Source of the DNA: Candidatus Aerophobota bacterium
GTDB lineage: Bacteria > Aerophobota > Aerophobia > Aerophobales > B3-G15
Direction: 5' to 3'
Assembly: GCA_030607765.1 (NCBI GenBank)
Contig: JAUWJJ010000043.1
Location: 1 to 7,916, forward strand
DNA length: 7,916 nucleotides
Shown here: positions 1-5,612 of the stretch, piece after piece
Position numbering within the stretch: position 1 is the first letter of the stretch
Layout: every line of letters starts with the position of its first letter
Translations under genes and position numbers: made by a program
The notes under the pieces: model-generated
Told to the model about the DNA's origin: nothing
The model's input: the letters and a program-made list of their open reading frames with translations, nothing else
Databases searched by the model: none

Positions 1-128
1 ACTTTCCTCTTTTCTCTGTCAATTGTAGCTGCCCAATTCATTGGGCGAATTTAATGCGCCGATGAATCGGCAAGCTACAGCAATGACAAATGAAGAATCC
101 CACATTTTTTTAGGAAAACTTACCTGTT
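1..128 (+). repeat. MITE-like interspersed repeat, copy 1 (left part cut by window start)
   Basis: This copy matches the complete copy at 3730-3878 from the pyrimidine-rich stretch through the last 20 bases, which are identical (109-128 versus 3859-3878). It carries the same nested inverted repeats: outer arms TGTAGCT (24-30) and AGCTACA (73-79), a first inner hairpin GCCCAAT/ATTGGGC (31-46) and a second GCCGAT/ATCGGC (58-71). It lacks the 4 bases CTCG found after the outer arm in copy 2. Its left terminal repeat would lie before base 1. It sits just downstream of the LacI-type gene. It encodes no protein, so mobility would need a transposase supplied in trans. Confidence 0.85.
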
Positions 129-183
129 ACTTTGATGAGTTGCAAATGCCTATATCTCAATTTATAATTAAATTATCAGCAAA

Positions 184-1206
184 TTAATTAATTTTTCTGC
201 AGGATTCTCTTACTATTAGTTTTGTATCCCAGAATTGGTGCTCTTTTTCCCTTAGCGAACCTTGCTTTTTTGCCCTCTTTATTCTCTTAAGTGCTCCCTG
301 AGCAATTTCCTTTATTGGCTGAGCAATAGTGGTCAAGGGGGGATTGCTAATGAAGGAAAAGGATATGTTGTCAAAACCAATTATTGAGTAGTCAGAGGGT
401 ATGCTTTTGCCTTCCTCTTGAATAGCGCGCATAGCGCCAAGAGCCACAAGGTCATTTAAACAAAATATAGCCGTGAACTCATTATCATATTTTCTTAAGA
501 GTTCTTTCATCAACTTATGGCCATCTTTATAGGTGAGCTTCCCTTCTTTGATTAGCTTTTTATCAATCTCTAAGCCATTTTTTTTCAGGGTATCACAATA
601 GCCTTTTAATCTATTTATACTGGAAAGGGCATTCATTGCTCCTGCAATGCAGGCAATTTTTTTGTGCCCAAGGTCTATCAAGTATTGGGTAGCCTGACAT
701 CCCCCTAAATAGTTATTGGTAAATATTACAGGAACATCAGCACCAGGCACGTTTCTATCCACCAAGACTATGGGAATCCCCCTTTTCGTTAGGCTGCTGA
801 TCCTTGCTTTGTTTAAACCTACAGTGCTTAAAATTATTCCATCCACTTTTTGCCTTTCTAAAAGGTCTATATAAGCAAGTTCTCTGGTGGAGCTATTCTT
901 AGAGTTACAGACCAGGAGCCCGTATTTCTCCCTATAACAAACTTCCTCAAGCATATAGGCTAACTCCTGGTAAAATGGGTTAAGAGCATCAGGCGTTATA
1001 AGTCCTATTATCCTTGTCCCCATTCCCCTGAGGCTTTGAGCTCTCATATCAGGTTTATAATCAAGTTCTTCAATTGCCTTCAGAACTTTTCCCCTGGTTT
1101 TCTCTCGCATATAGCTATTAATTTGAGGACTCAGCACTCTGGAGACCGTGCTGGTAGATACTCCTGCTCTCCTGGCTACATCTTTGATGGTTATCTTTAC
1201 TCTCAA
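184..1206 (-). CDS. LacI/GalR-family transcriptional repressor
   Basis: A 340-residue DNA-binding repressor of normal family length. Residues 6-25 form the N-terminal helix-turn-helix (IKDVARRAGVSTSTVSRVL), and the hinge helix near 50-60 keeps the leucine (L59) that in this family inserts into the operator minor groove. Residues 63-340 are the periplasmic-binding-protein-like effector domain, with DRN (150-152), CLND (249-252, D252) and GFDN (277-280) around the expected sugar pocket. The start is TTG at 1206: an in-frame TAA lies four codons upstream, no ATG or GTG is available, and AAGGTG sits a few bases before the TTG. A promoter and a 24-bp palindrome lie directly upstream, so autorepression is likely. 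The effector is probably a sugar or sugar derivative handled by the adjacent enzymes, but the sequence does not name it. Confidence 0.95.
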   Translation of the reverse strand: MRVKITIKDVARRAGVSTSTVSRVLSPQINSYMREKTRGKVLKAIEELDYKPDMRAQSLRGMGTRIIGLITPDALNPFYQELAYMLEEVCYREKYGLLVCNSKNSSTRELAYIDLLERQKVDGIILSTVGLNKARISSLTKRGIPIVLVDRNVPGADVPVIFTNNYLGGCQATQYLIDLGHKKIACIAGAMNALSSINRLKGYCDTLKKNGLEIDKKLIKEGKLTYKDGHKLMKELLRKYDNEFTAIFCLNDLVALGAMRAIQEEGKSIPSDYSIIGFDNISFSFISNPPLTTIAQPIKEIAQGALKRIKRAKKQGSLREKEHQFWDTKLIVRESCRKIN

Positions 1207-1230
1207 AATTACACCTTATTAACTACCATA

Positions 1231-1254
1231 ATATCGGAAAACGTTATCTGATAT
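1231..1254. promoter_or_regulatory. Palindromic LacI-family operator
   Basis: A 24-bp imperfect palindrome centred on the CG at 1242/1243. The left half ATATCGGAAAAC and the reverse complement of the right half, ATATCAGATAAC, agree at 10 of 12 positions. An even palindrome with a central CG is the usual LacI-family operator form. It lies 25-48 bp upstream of the repressor start codon and just downstream of the predicted -10 box, where a bound repressor would block initiation. The protein-site pairing is inferred from position and symmetry. Confidence 0.75.
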
Positions 1255-1258
1255 CATT

Positions 1259-1289
1259 ATTATAATAGACCATTTCTTAATCCTGTCAT
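1259..1289 (-). promoter_or_regulatory. Sigma-70-type promoter of the LacI-type gene
   Basis: Read on the minus strand, ATGACA (1289-1284, 5 of 6 to TTGACA) is followed after 16 bases by TATTAT (1267-1262, 5 of 6 to TATAAT). An overlapping perfect TATAAT (1264-1259) is also present with a longer, less favourable 19-base spacer. The operator at 1254-1231 covers the expected transcription start. The repressor gene therefore appears to have its own autoregulated promoter rather than depending on read-through from upstream. Confidence 0.6.
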
Positions 1290-1486
1290 CCTCCCCGGTT
1301 TCCTTGATAAAACCTCCACATCCTCTAATTTTCCCCTAAAAGGGCCTTCTTTCTCCAACTTAAGGGTGGTTTAAGGTCGCTGCAAAGCAAAGTGCCTTAT
1401 GAGGTGCTAAGGTTAAGCGCTTTGCTATATAAGTAGAGATACAAGTATCGCCACGGCCACTGCGTCCCTTCAGGAAAGGCACTACA
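1290..1486. other. Non-coding block rich in inverted repeats, replacing the body of a kinase gene
   Basis: About 200 bp between the broken kinase fragment and the repressor promoter, visibly richer in G+C than its flanks and without a convincing gene. It contains several short hairpins: GGTTT/AAACC (1297-1314), CCCT/AGGG (1334-1344), CTTAA/TTAAG in the region just before 1375, a strong nested hairpin (1382-1425) and GATAC/GTATC (1437-1448). All reading frames are short or interrupted. The block begins exactly where the kinase reading frame stops, so it may be an inserted small repeat or a deletion scar. It differs from the 149-bp MITE family, and only one copy is visible here. Confidence 0.5.
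1382..1425. repeat. Symmetric nested inverted repeat (two-tier hairpin)
   Basis: Outer arms GCAAAGC (1382-1388) and GCTTTGC (1419-1425) are perfect complements. Inner arms CCTTA (1395-1399) and TAAGG (1408-1412) are also perfect, with an 8-base loop. The two tiers are separated by exactly 6 bases on each side, giving a symmetric internal loop. It could fold as DNA cruciform or RNA on either strand. No U-tract follows the outer arm on either strand, so it is not a standard intrinsic terminator. Confidence 0.6.
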
Positions 1487-1588
1487 TTAAACAGCACTGC
1501 CTAAAACGTTCTTCTCCTTTCCGTCTACTACATCTTTATCTTTGGCAAAATGCCCCGGAAGAACAACATCAAATTTTTGGGAAATCAT
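1487..1588 (-). pseudogene. Truncated PfkB/ribokinase-family sugar kinase (N-terminal 33 codons only)
   Basis: A 33-codon frame starts at an ATG (1588) that overlaps the end of the upstream isomerase by 20 bases in another frame, as in translationally coupled operons. The peptide begins MISQKFDVVLPGHFAKDKDV and continues VDGKEKNVLGSAV. This resembles the first strand of PfkB-family carbohydrate kinases, which often read FDVVxxGHFAxD...GGxxxY, recalled from family knowledge. Family members are about 300 residues long; here the frame meets TAA at the point where the conserved GGAVYYG-like segment would continue, and no kinase sequence follows. The missing part includes the ATP and catalytic (GAGD) motifs, so the product would be inactive. 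An unrelated short coupled peptide is the alternative. Confidence 0.55.
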
Positions 1589-2471
1589 ATTTAAGAATAC
1601 CTGCCTCCAAAAGCAACTCTTGAAACCTCTCCAAAGCCTTCCCATAAAGGTATCGGTATCTTGGCTCTATTTCCATCATAGCTATACCTTTGTATTCCCT
1701 TATTAAAGGAAAGATTTTCTCATAGGGAATTCCCCCCATTCCTGGAGGCATATGTAAGTCCCCATCTCCGAAGGGAAGCTGATCTATATAAGAGCTATTA
1801 TGAGAAGTTACATTTGCTCGACCAAAATTATCGTGCATATGGACGTGCTTTAAATAAGGAAGGGCTTCTTTTATAGATGTTAAAAATTCCTCCTCCCCAC
1901 CGTGGCAACTATAATAAAGAAAGGCATGCCCGAAATCATAAGTTATTCCCACATTTTTCCTATTTACCTTCCTCACCGTCATCACTAATTTCTCAATGGA
2001 TGATGCACAGTTCTCAATGCAAATTTGAACTCCCCTTTTATCCGCAAACTCACTCAGGACCTTTAGTATCTCGATCTCCCTCTCACTGGCTAAATCTTGA
2101 AACTCATCTTCTTGTTCTCCCCCGTCAAAATCACCACCATGGTAGACCAGAACTCCTGCACCTAACCTTGATGCAAACTCAATAGAGGATTGGAAGACCT
2201 TTTTCTGTAAGTCAAAATTATCCTTCCTTAAATTCAAAGGATCCGGAGAATGAACGGTAACTTTTAAATTATACTTCTTCAAAGCCTCTTTAACTTTTTC
2301 AACATTTTTGGGATTAAGTTCACCGTTTATTATCCCATCCACCCCATGAACAGGTATCTCCACATAATCAAATCCAATTTTCTCAAAATAAGCTAAATCT
2401 CTCTTAAGAAGCTCCAAATCACCATTTATCCTGGGTGAATGAGCATTTATCCCCACTCCTCTTATGGACAT
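1569..2471 (-). CDS. Xylose isomerase-like TIM-barrel sugar-phosphate isomerase/epimerase
   Basis: A 300-residue protein of the AP-endonuclease-2/xylose-isomerase-like barrel superfamily. These are metal-dependent enzymes that isomerise or epimerise sugars, keto-sugars or cyclitol derivatives. The expected ligands are visible: H74 (VHSP), H111 (YHGG), E153 (CIEN), D179 and H182 (DFGH), H212 and D214 (HMHDN), and E267 (MMEIE). The start at 2471 is preceded by AAGGGG about 9 bases upstream. It follows the ABC ATPase by about 120 bp and overlaps the start of the broken kinase fragment, suggesting an isomerase-kinase pair in the ancestral operon. The substrate cannot be read from sequence; endonuclease IV activity is unlikely in this setting. 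Confidence 0.88.
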   Translation of the reverse strand: MSIRGVGINAHSPRINGDLELLKRDLAYFEKIGFDYVEIPVHGVDGIINGELNPKNVEKVKEALKKYNLKVTVHSPDPLNLRKDNFDLQKKVFQSSIEFASRLGAGVLVYHGGDFDGGEQEDEFQDLASEREIEILKVLSEFADKRGVQICIENCASSIEKLVMTVRKVNRKNVGITYDFGHAFLYYSCHGGEEEFLTSIKEALPYLKHVHMHDNFGRANVTSHNSSYIDQLPFGDGDLHMPPGMGGIPYEKIFPLIREYKGIAMMEIEPRYRYLYGKALERFQELLLEAGILKYDFPKI

Positions 2472-2594
2472 TTTGTTTTTCCCCTTAACTTGATCAACTT
2501 TTTCTCATAAATTCATAAGAGCCTTCTGTAACGGGTTAACAAACACTCAGTATCTGGAAAATGAATCTCGCTTGTACAGCCCCTTCAACTTCGC

Positions 2595-3683
2595 TCAACT
2601 TAGTAATAGAGATTTCTCGCTCTTTTTATCAAATAGCATAATCTTATCCAAATTAAAGCCCAGCCAGACCTTTTCCCCCATACCAACCTTGAAGGGCGGT
2701 GGGGTAAGTACCTTCACAATATAGTCGCCAAGTTTTACGCTCACTAAAATCTCTCTACCCAAGGGTTCAATCACATATACCTCTGTTTTTATACCCTCCT
2801 TCTCCTGATTAAGGGTTATATGTTCAGGTCTTATGCCGAGCACTATCTCAGAACTGGTAGAATTACTTTCCACCTTAGAGACAATTTCTCTGGGAAGTTT
2901 TAGTTCAAGACTTTCGTTCCTCAAGATAAATTTCCCATTGGACCTTTCCAAGGAGACATCGATAAAGTTGGTGGGGGGACTCCCTATAAAACCCGCCACA
3001 AATAAGTTTTTTGGATAATTGTATAGTTCATCGGGGCTGCTAAATTGCTGAAGGTGTCCCAGGTTCATTATTGCCACCCTATCAGCCATAGTCATAGCCT
3101 CTATCTGGTCATGGGTCACAAAAATCGTGGTGATAGATAGTCGCCTCTGTAATTTCTTTAGTTCTGATCTCATCTCTATTCTGAGTCTGGCATCCAGATT
3201 GGAAAGCGGTTCATCAAGAAGAAGTATATCCGGTTCTTTAACCAGTGCTCGACTGAGAGCAACCCTTTGCTGTTGACCACCGGATAATTGACCAGGTTTT
3301 CTATTTAAAAGCTCCTCAATTTGAACTAATCTGGCTACCTCAAAAGCTTTCTCTCTCATTTCTTCCCGGGGAATTCTCCTCAATTTTAAGGGAAAGGCAA
3401 TATTATTAAAGACGCTCATATGAGGATAAAGGGCGTAACTCTGAAATACCATGCCTATCTTTCTATCCTTAGGTAAAACTTCATTAACCATTTTCTCGTT
3501 GAAGTAAATATAGCCTGTAGTGAGTTTATATATCCCGGCAATCATCAAAAGAATGGTTGTCTTTCCGCAACCAGAGGGACCCAGTAAGGCTACAAGCTCA
3601 CCATCATTTATCTCAAGGTTTAAATTATCTACTGCTCTCACATTTCCAAAATGCTTGCTTACATCTTTAATAATTACCTTCAC
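2595..3683 (-). CDS. MalK/UgpC/MsmX-type ABC transporter ATP-binding protein
   Basis: A 362-residue ATPase that energises a carbohydrate importer of the CUT1 type at the inner face of the membrane. Visible motifs: Walker A GPSGCGKTT (35-43), Q-loop Q81, signature LSGGQQQR (133-140), Walker B LLLDEP (154-159, with D157 and catalytic E158), D-loop SNLD (161-164) and H-loop H191. Residues from about 235 form the MalK-type C-terminal TOBE/regulatory domain, beginning GSPPTNF and including GIRPEH. The start is GTG at 3683, preceded by AGAGGAG at good spacing and matching the usual family N-terminus. The frame stays open back to an ATG at 3788, but that extension is repeat-derived. No permease or intact binding protein is adjacent, so it may serve transporters encoded elsewhere, as MsmX does. 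Confidence 0.95.
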   Translation of the reverse strand: MKVIIKDVSKHFGNVRAVDNLNLEINDGELVALLGPSGCGKTTILLMIAGIYKLTTGYIYFNEKMVNEVLPKDRKIGMVFQSYALYPHMSVFNNIAFPLKLRRIPREEMREKAFEVARLVQIEELLNRKPGQLSGGQQQRVALSRALVKEPDILLLDEPLSNLDARLRIEMRSELKKLQRRLSITTIFVTHDQIEAMTMADRVAIMNLGHLQQFSSPDELYNYPKNLFVAGFIGSPPTNFIDVSLERSNGKFILRNESLELKLPREIVSKVESNSTSSEIVLGIRPEHITLNQEKEGIKTEVYVIEPLGREILVSVKLGDYIVKVLTPPPFKVGMGEKVWLGFNLDKIMLFDKKSEKSLLLS

Positions 3684-3700
3684 AATTCTCCTCTTTGATA
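3684..3700 (-). promoter_or_regulatory. Ribosome binding site that fixes the ABC ATPase start
   Basis: Minus-strand AGAGGAG followed by AATT and GTG. This strong Shine-Dalgarno sequence identifies the GTG at 3683 as the true start. The upstream ATG at 3788 lies inside the interspersed repeat. Confidence 0.85.
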
Positions 3701-3729
3701 TAATACAAGGATACTTGAGAAAGAAAAGT

Positions 3730-3878
3730 AATAGTTTAGATTTCCTAAACTTCTTGTTTTTTCTGGCAATTGTAGCTGCCCAATTCATTGGGCGAATTTA
3801 ATGCGCCGATAAATCGGCAAGCTACAGCTCGCAATGACGGATGTATGCTCTCATATTTTTTAGGAAAACTTACCTGTT
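3730..3878 (+). repeat. MITE-like interspersed repeat, copy 2 (complete, 149 bp)
   Basis: A complete non-coding element with imperfect terminal inverted repeats. The left end AATAGTTTAGATTTCCTAAA (3730-3749) and the reverse complement of the right end, AACAGGTAAGTTTTCCTAAA (3859-3878), agree at 16 of 20 positions. Inside are outer arms TGTAGCT (3771-3777) and AGCTACA (3820-3826) enclosing two perfect hairpins: GCCCAAT/ATTGGGC (3778-3793) and GCCGAT/ATCGGC (3805-3818), a possible three-way junction. Copies 1 and 3 share the same orientation. No clean target duplication could be assigned. It lies 47 bp upstream of the ABC ATPase start and so may affect that gene's expression. Confidence 0.85.
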
Positions 3879-4108
3879 GCGGAGAAAATATAGGCTTCCC
3901 TTTTTAAACACTTCACTTGATAACAATCCAAAAGATTTTGCATTCCGACCGAATCGGTGAAGTCCAATCCGATACTTTAAAATAAATATGTTATAAGAAA
4001 CGCTCGGTATATATTTGAGAACATATTTTCCGGTTATCTTCTAAAAGCTTAGAGCAAGTTTGGCTAAGAGTTATCCATACTCGATAATTACAGTCTATAA
4101 TGCGTTTA
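3879..4108. other. Intergenic stretch between the unknown gene and repeat copy 2, no gene supported
   Basis: Follows the stop of the unrecognised gene and precedes repeat copy 2. Frames here are short and none has a start with a ribosome binding site or a recognisable product. It contains a perfect 11-bp palindrome, ACCGAATCGGT (3948-3958), flanked by inverted arms ACTTCAC (3910-3916) and GTGAAGT (3957-3963). It also has a plus-strand TATAAT (4096-4101) without a matching -35. No intrinsic terminator with a U-run is evident. With the repeat and the ATPase leader, more than 400 bp here carry no gene. Confidence 0.4.
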
Positions 4109-4792
4109 TTATTTTTTATGTTTTACTAATATACATCCAACCTTGGGAGTATTTATGTCTTCTTGCTTTGGATTAAGTGTATAGATATCTAAATCATAAT
4201 CCTTTTTCATCTCCTCAATAAACCTTACTCTTTTACCCATATCGTCAGACACACCTCTTCCACGTATTGTACTCTTTAAAAGAAGCTCAACGCCTAACGG
4301 ATCATGAATTTTTCTGCATATATCTTTATCTACGTTGTTTCGATCAATTCTAATATCATACTCACCAGTCCTGCCACATATTGGGCAAAACTCAACATAT
4401 GGATGATTTTTATTCTCTACACCTACCTCATAATGAACACTCAATGCTAACCTATAGAAGTAAAAACCCTTGCCATTTATATCCAGCTTGACTTTTTCAA
4501 GCTTATTACGAACTAAATCGCTAAAGTAATATCTTACGTGTAGTTGATGGTCATGGCTAAGATGAGGATTCGATAAATTCGTATAGGGCTGCAATTCTTT
4601 ATGCCTGGCTTCCATATCGCACCCTTCGCTAAAGAAACCACAAAATAGACGAGGTAAACGATGATATAGTCTAAAATCATCTACTATATGGCAGTACTTC
4701 TCCAGGCTATATGTTATCAAACAAAGGGCTTCACGATATTTATTCACTATACTGCTATCAACATAAAACCACACATTGGGGTATCTGGGCAT
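4109..4792 (-). CDS. Unrecognised protein with CPICG zinc-ribbon-like motif
   Basis: A 227-residue protein that I do not recognise. It has no signal peptide or clear transmembrane segment. A possible zinc site is formed by C136 and C139 (CPICG) with C159 and H163 (CRKIH). A histidine-rich patch, HLSHDHQLH, lies at 77-85, and further cysteines occur at 24, 34, 50 and 58. The C-terminal third is charged. The ATG at 4792 has no Shine-Dalgarno sequence and directly follows a hairpin. The same frame is open farther upstream, where AAAAGGAGA stands 7 bases before an in-frame ATA at 4834 (14 extra codons, INFKLPSKSIFSKK). The true start may be that ATA, or a start codon may have been lost. It follows the HAD gene by about 100 bp and may be an unrelated passenger in the sugar locus. 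Confidence 0.6.
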   Translation of the reverse strand: MPRYPNVWFYVDSSIVNKYREALCLITYSLEKYCHIVDDFRLYHRLPRLFCGFFSEGCDMEARHKELQPYTNLSNPHLSHDHQLHVRYYFSDLVRNKLEKVKLDINGKGFYFYRLALSVHYEVGVENKNHPYVEFCPICGRTGEYDIRIDRNNVDKDICRKIHDPLGVELLLKSTIRGRGVSDDMGKRVRFIEEMKKDYDLDIYTLNPKQEDINTPKVGCILVKHKK

Positions 4793-4795
4793 TTT

Positions 4796-4818
4796 CTTCG
4801 AAAAAATTGATTTCGAAG
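4796..4818 (-). promoter_or_regulatory. Hairpin immediately before the ATG of the unknown gene
   Basis: Perfect 8-bp arms CTTCGAAA (4796-4803) and TTTCGAAG (4811-4818) with a 7-base spacer, ending 3 bases before the ATG at 4792. In the transcript this stem would occupy the ribosome-binding region of that ATG. It could limit translation, or indicate that the start lies upstream. If translation begins at 4834, the stem is inside the coding region. Confidence 0.45.
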
Positions 4819-4841
4819 GTAATTTAAAGTTTATTGTTGCT

Positions 4842-4845
4842 CTCC
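4842..4845 (-). promoter_or_regulatory. Orphan Shine-Dalgarno (GGAG) 7 bases before an ATA codon
   Basis: Minus-strand AAAAGGAGA at 4849-4841 is the best ribosome binding site upstream of the unknown gene. At the ideal distance (start at 4834) there is ATA rather than ATG, GTG or TTG, in frame with the gene. This points to rare AUA initiation, a mutated ATG, or a sequencing error. Confidence 0.45.
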
Positions 4846-4874
4846 TTTTGGCTTTAACGAAACCTTATATTCCT

Positions 4875-4896
4875 CTTAAAGATAATAATCTTCAAG
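4875..4896 (-). other. Weak hairpin across the HAD stop codon
   Basis: On the minus strand CTTGAAGAT, a TATT loop, then ATCTTTAAG gives a 9-bp stem in RNA, including one G-U pair, overlapping the HAD stop codon. It is AT-rich and followed by AGAGGAATA rather than a U-run. It is more likely a 3'-end stabilising or attenuating structure than a true terminator. Confidence 0.3.
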
Positions 4897-5611
4897 AATC
4901 AGTTCCCAAAACTTCAAGACACCTTTCTATCTCTTCTTTATTGACTTTCCTTATAATATAATCCGGATGAATTGGTAAACCATTTTCCCATTGCCATTCA
5001 GTATTTCTGTAAGAGGTTACTAAAACAAATTTCATTCCCAATCCTCTTGCTGCTCCATCCGTTATCTTATTATCACCAAACATAAGCATCTGTGCGCATT
5101 TTACTTCTAACCTTTTAGAGGCTTCGGCAAAAATAGCTGGATCAGGCTTTTCCATTCTTAGCTGTTCTGAAATTAACACAGCATCTAATAAATTTGCAAG
5201 AGCTGTTTTTCGAATGAATGCCTCAACCCTATTCACTCTTTCATTGGTTAACAGAGCAATCTTGATTCCCTTCCCTCGTAAAAATTTAAAGGTTTCAAGG
5301 ACATCATCATCCGGGCTCGTTTTAGTCATTAAAAACCGCCGATACTTCTCTAAGACCTGCTTGGGGGAGATACTCTTTATTCCTAATTCCTCAAAAGTTT
5401 TTTGGAAGAATTCCTCTTCGCCGAAAGTATGACTTATGAAAGGTCGAAAGGTAAACTTATTGACTTTATTGTAAGTAGTGATAAAGGAGCGCTTTTGCTT
5501 AATAATCCCCTTTCTCTCAAGCCATTTAGCCATATCCTCTAATGTATCTCTAACTAACTTCGTATCGTTAATTAAAGTATTTCCCACATCAAAGGCACAT
5601 CCCTTAATCAT
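4892..5611 (-). CDS. HAD-superfamily hydrolase (subfamily IA-like, probable sugar phosphatase)
   Basis: A 239-residue cytoplasmic haloacid-dehalogenase-type hydrolase, probably removing phosphate from a small phosphorylated metabolite. Motif I is FDVGNTL with nucleophile D8; motif II is LLTN with T122; motif III is K155 in EKPDP; motif IV is GDNKITD with D180 and D185. Residues of about 15-90 form a C1-type helical cap. The second aspartate of the classical DxDxT is glycine (G10), a variant seen in several HAD subgroups, so the general acid/base may be supplied differently. The ATG at 5611 lies one base after the Gfo/Idh stop, with AGGGGG as ribosome binding site inside that gene, so the two are translationally coupled. 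The physiological substrate is unknown. Confidence 0.9.
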   Translation of the reverse strand: MIKGCAFDVGNTLINDTKLVRDTLEDMAKWLERKGIIKQKRSFITTYNKVNKFTFRPFISHTFGEEEFFQKTFEELGIKSISPKQVLEKYRRFLMTKTSPDDDVLETFKFLRGKGIKIALLTNERVNRVEAFIRKTALANLLDAVLISEQLRMEKPDPAIFAEASKRLEVKCAQMLMFGDNKITDGAARGLGMKFVLVTSYRNTEWQWENGLPIHPDYIIRKVNKEEIERCLEVLGTDS

Positions 5612-5612
5612 T

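Noticed and set aside
1036..1251. Plus-strand frame of 71 codons opposite the repressor
   Set aside because: It lies antisense to the helix-turn-helix coding region and operator, has no recognisable product, and is a shadow of the real gene.
1367..1480. Minus-strand frame through the inverted-repeat block (peptide with GRSGRGDTCISTYIAKR)
   Set aside because: It looks like translated non-coding repeat: no start with ribosome binding site, and the sequence is dominated by the hairpin arms.
1877..2185. Plus-strand frame of 102 codons opposite the TIM-barrel gene
   Set aside because: Low-complexity, histidine/serine/proline-rich translation antisense to a well-supported enzyme.
3520..3801. Plus-strand frame of 93 codons across the ATPase N-terminus and repeat copy 2
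   Set aside because: Antisense to Walker A and the repeat; its C-terminus is just translated repeat sequence.
3910..3963. ACTTCAC/GTGAAGT arms as a terminator for the upstream operon
   Set aside because: The spacer is about 40 bases and no U-run follows; too weak to call a terminator.
4096..4101. Plus-strand TATAAT as a promoter
   Set aside because: No -35 element at 16-18 bp and it would only drive antisense transcription into the unknown gene; probably AT-rich chance.
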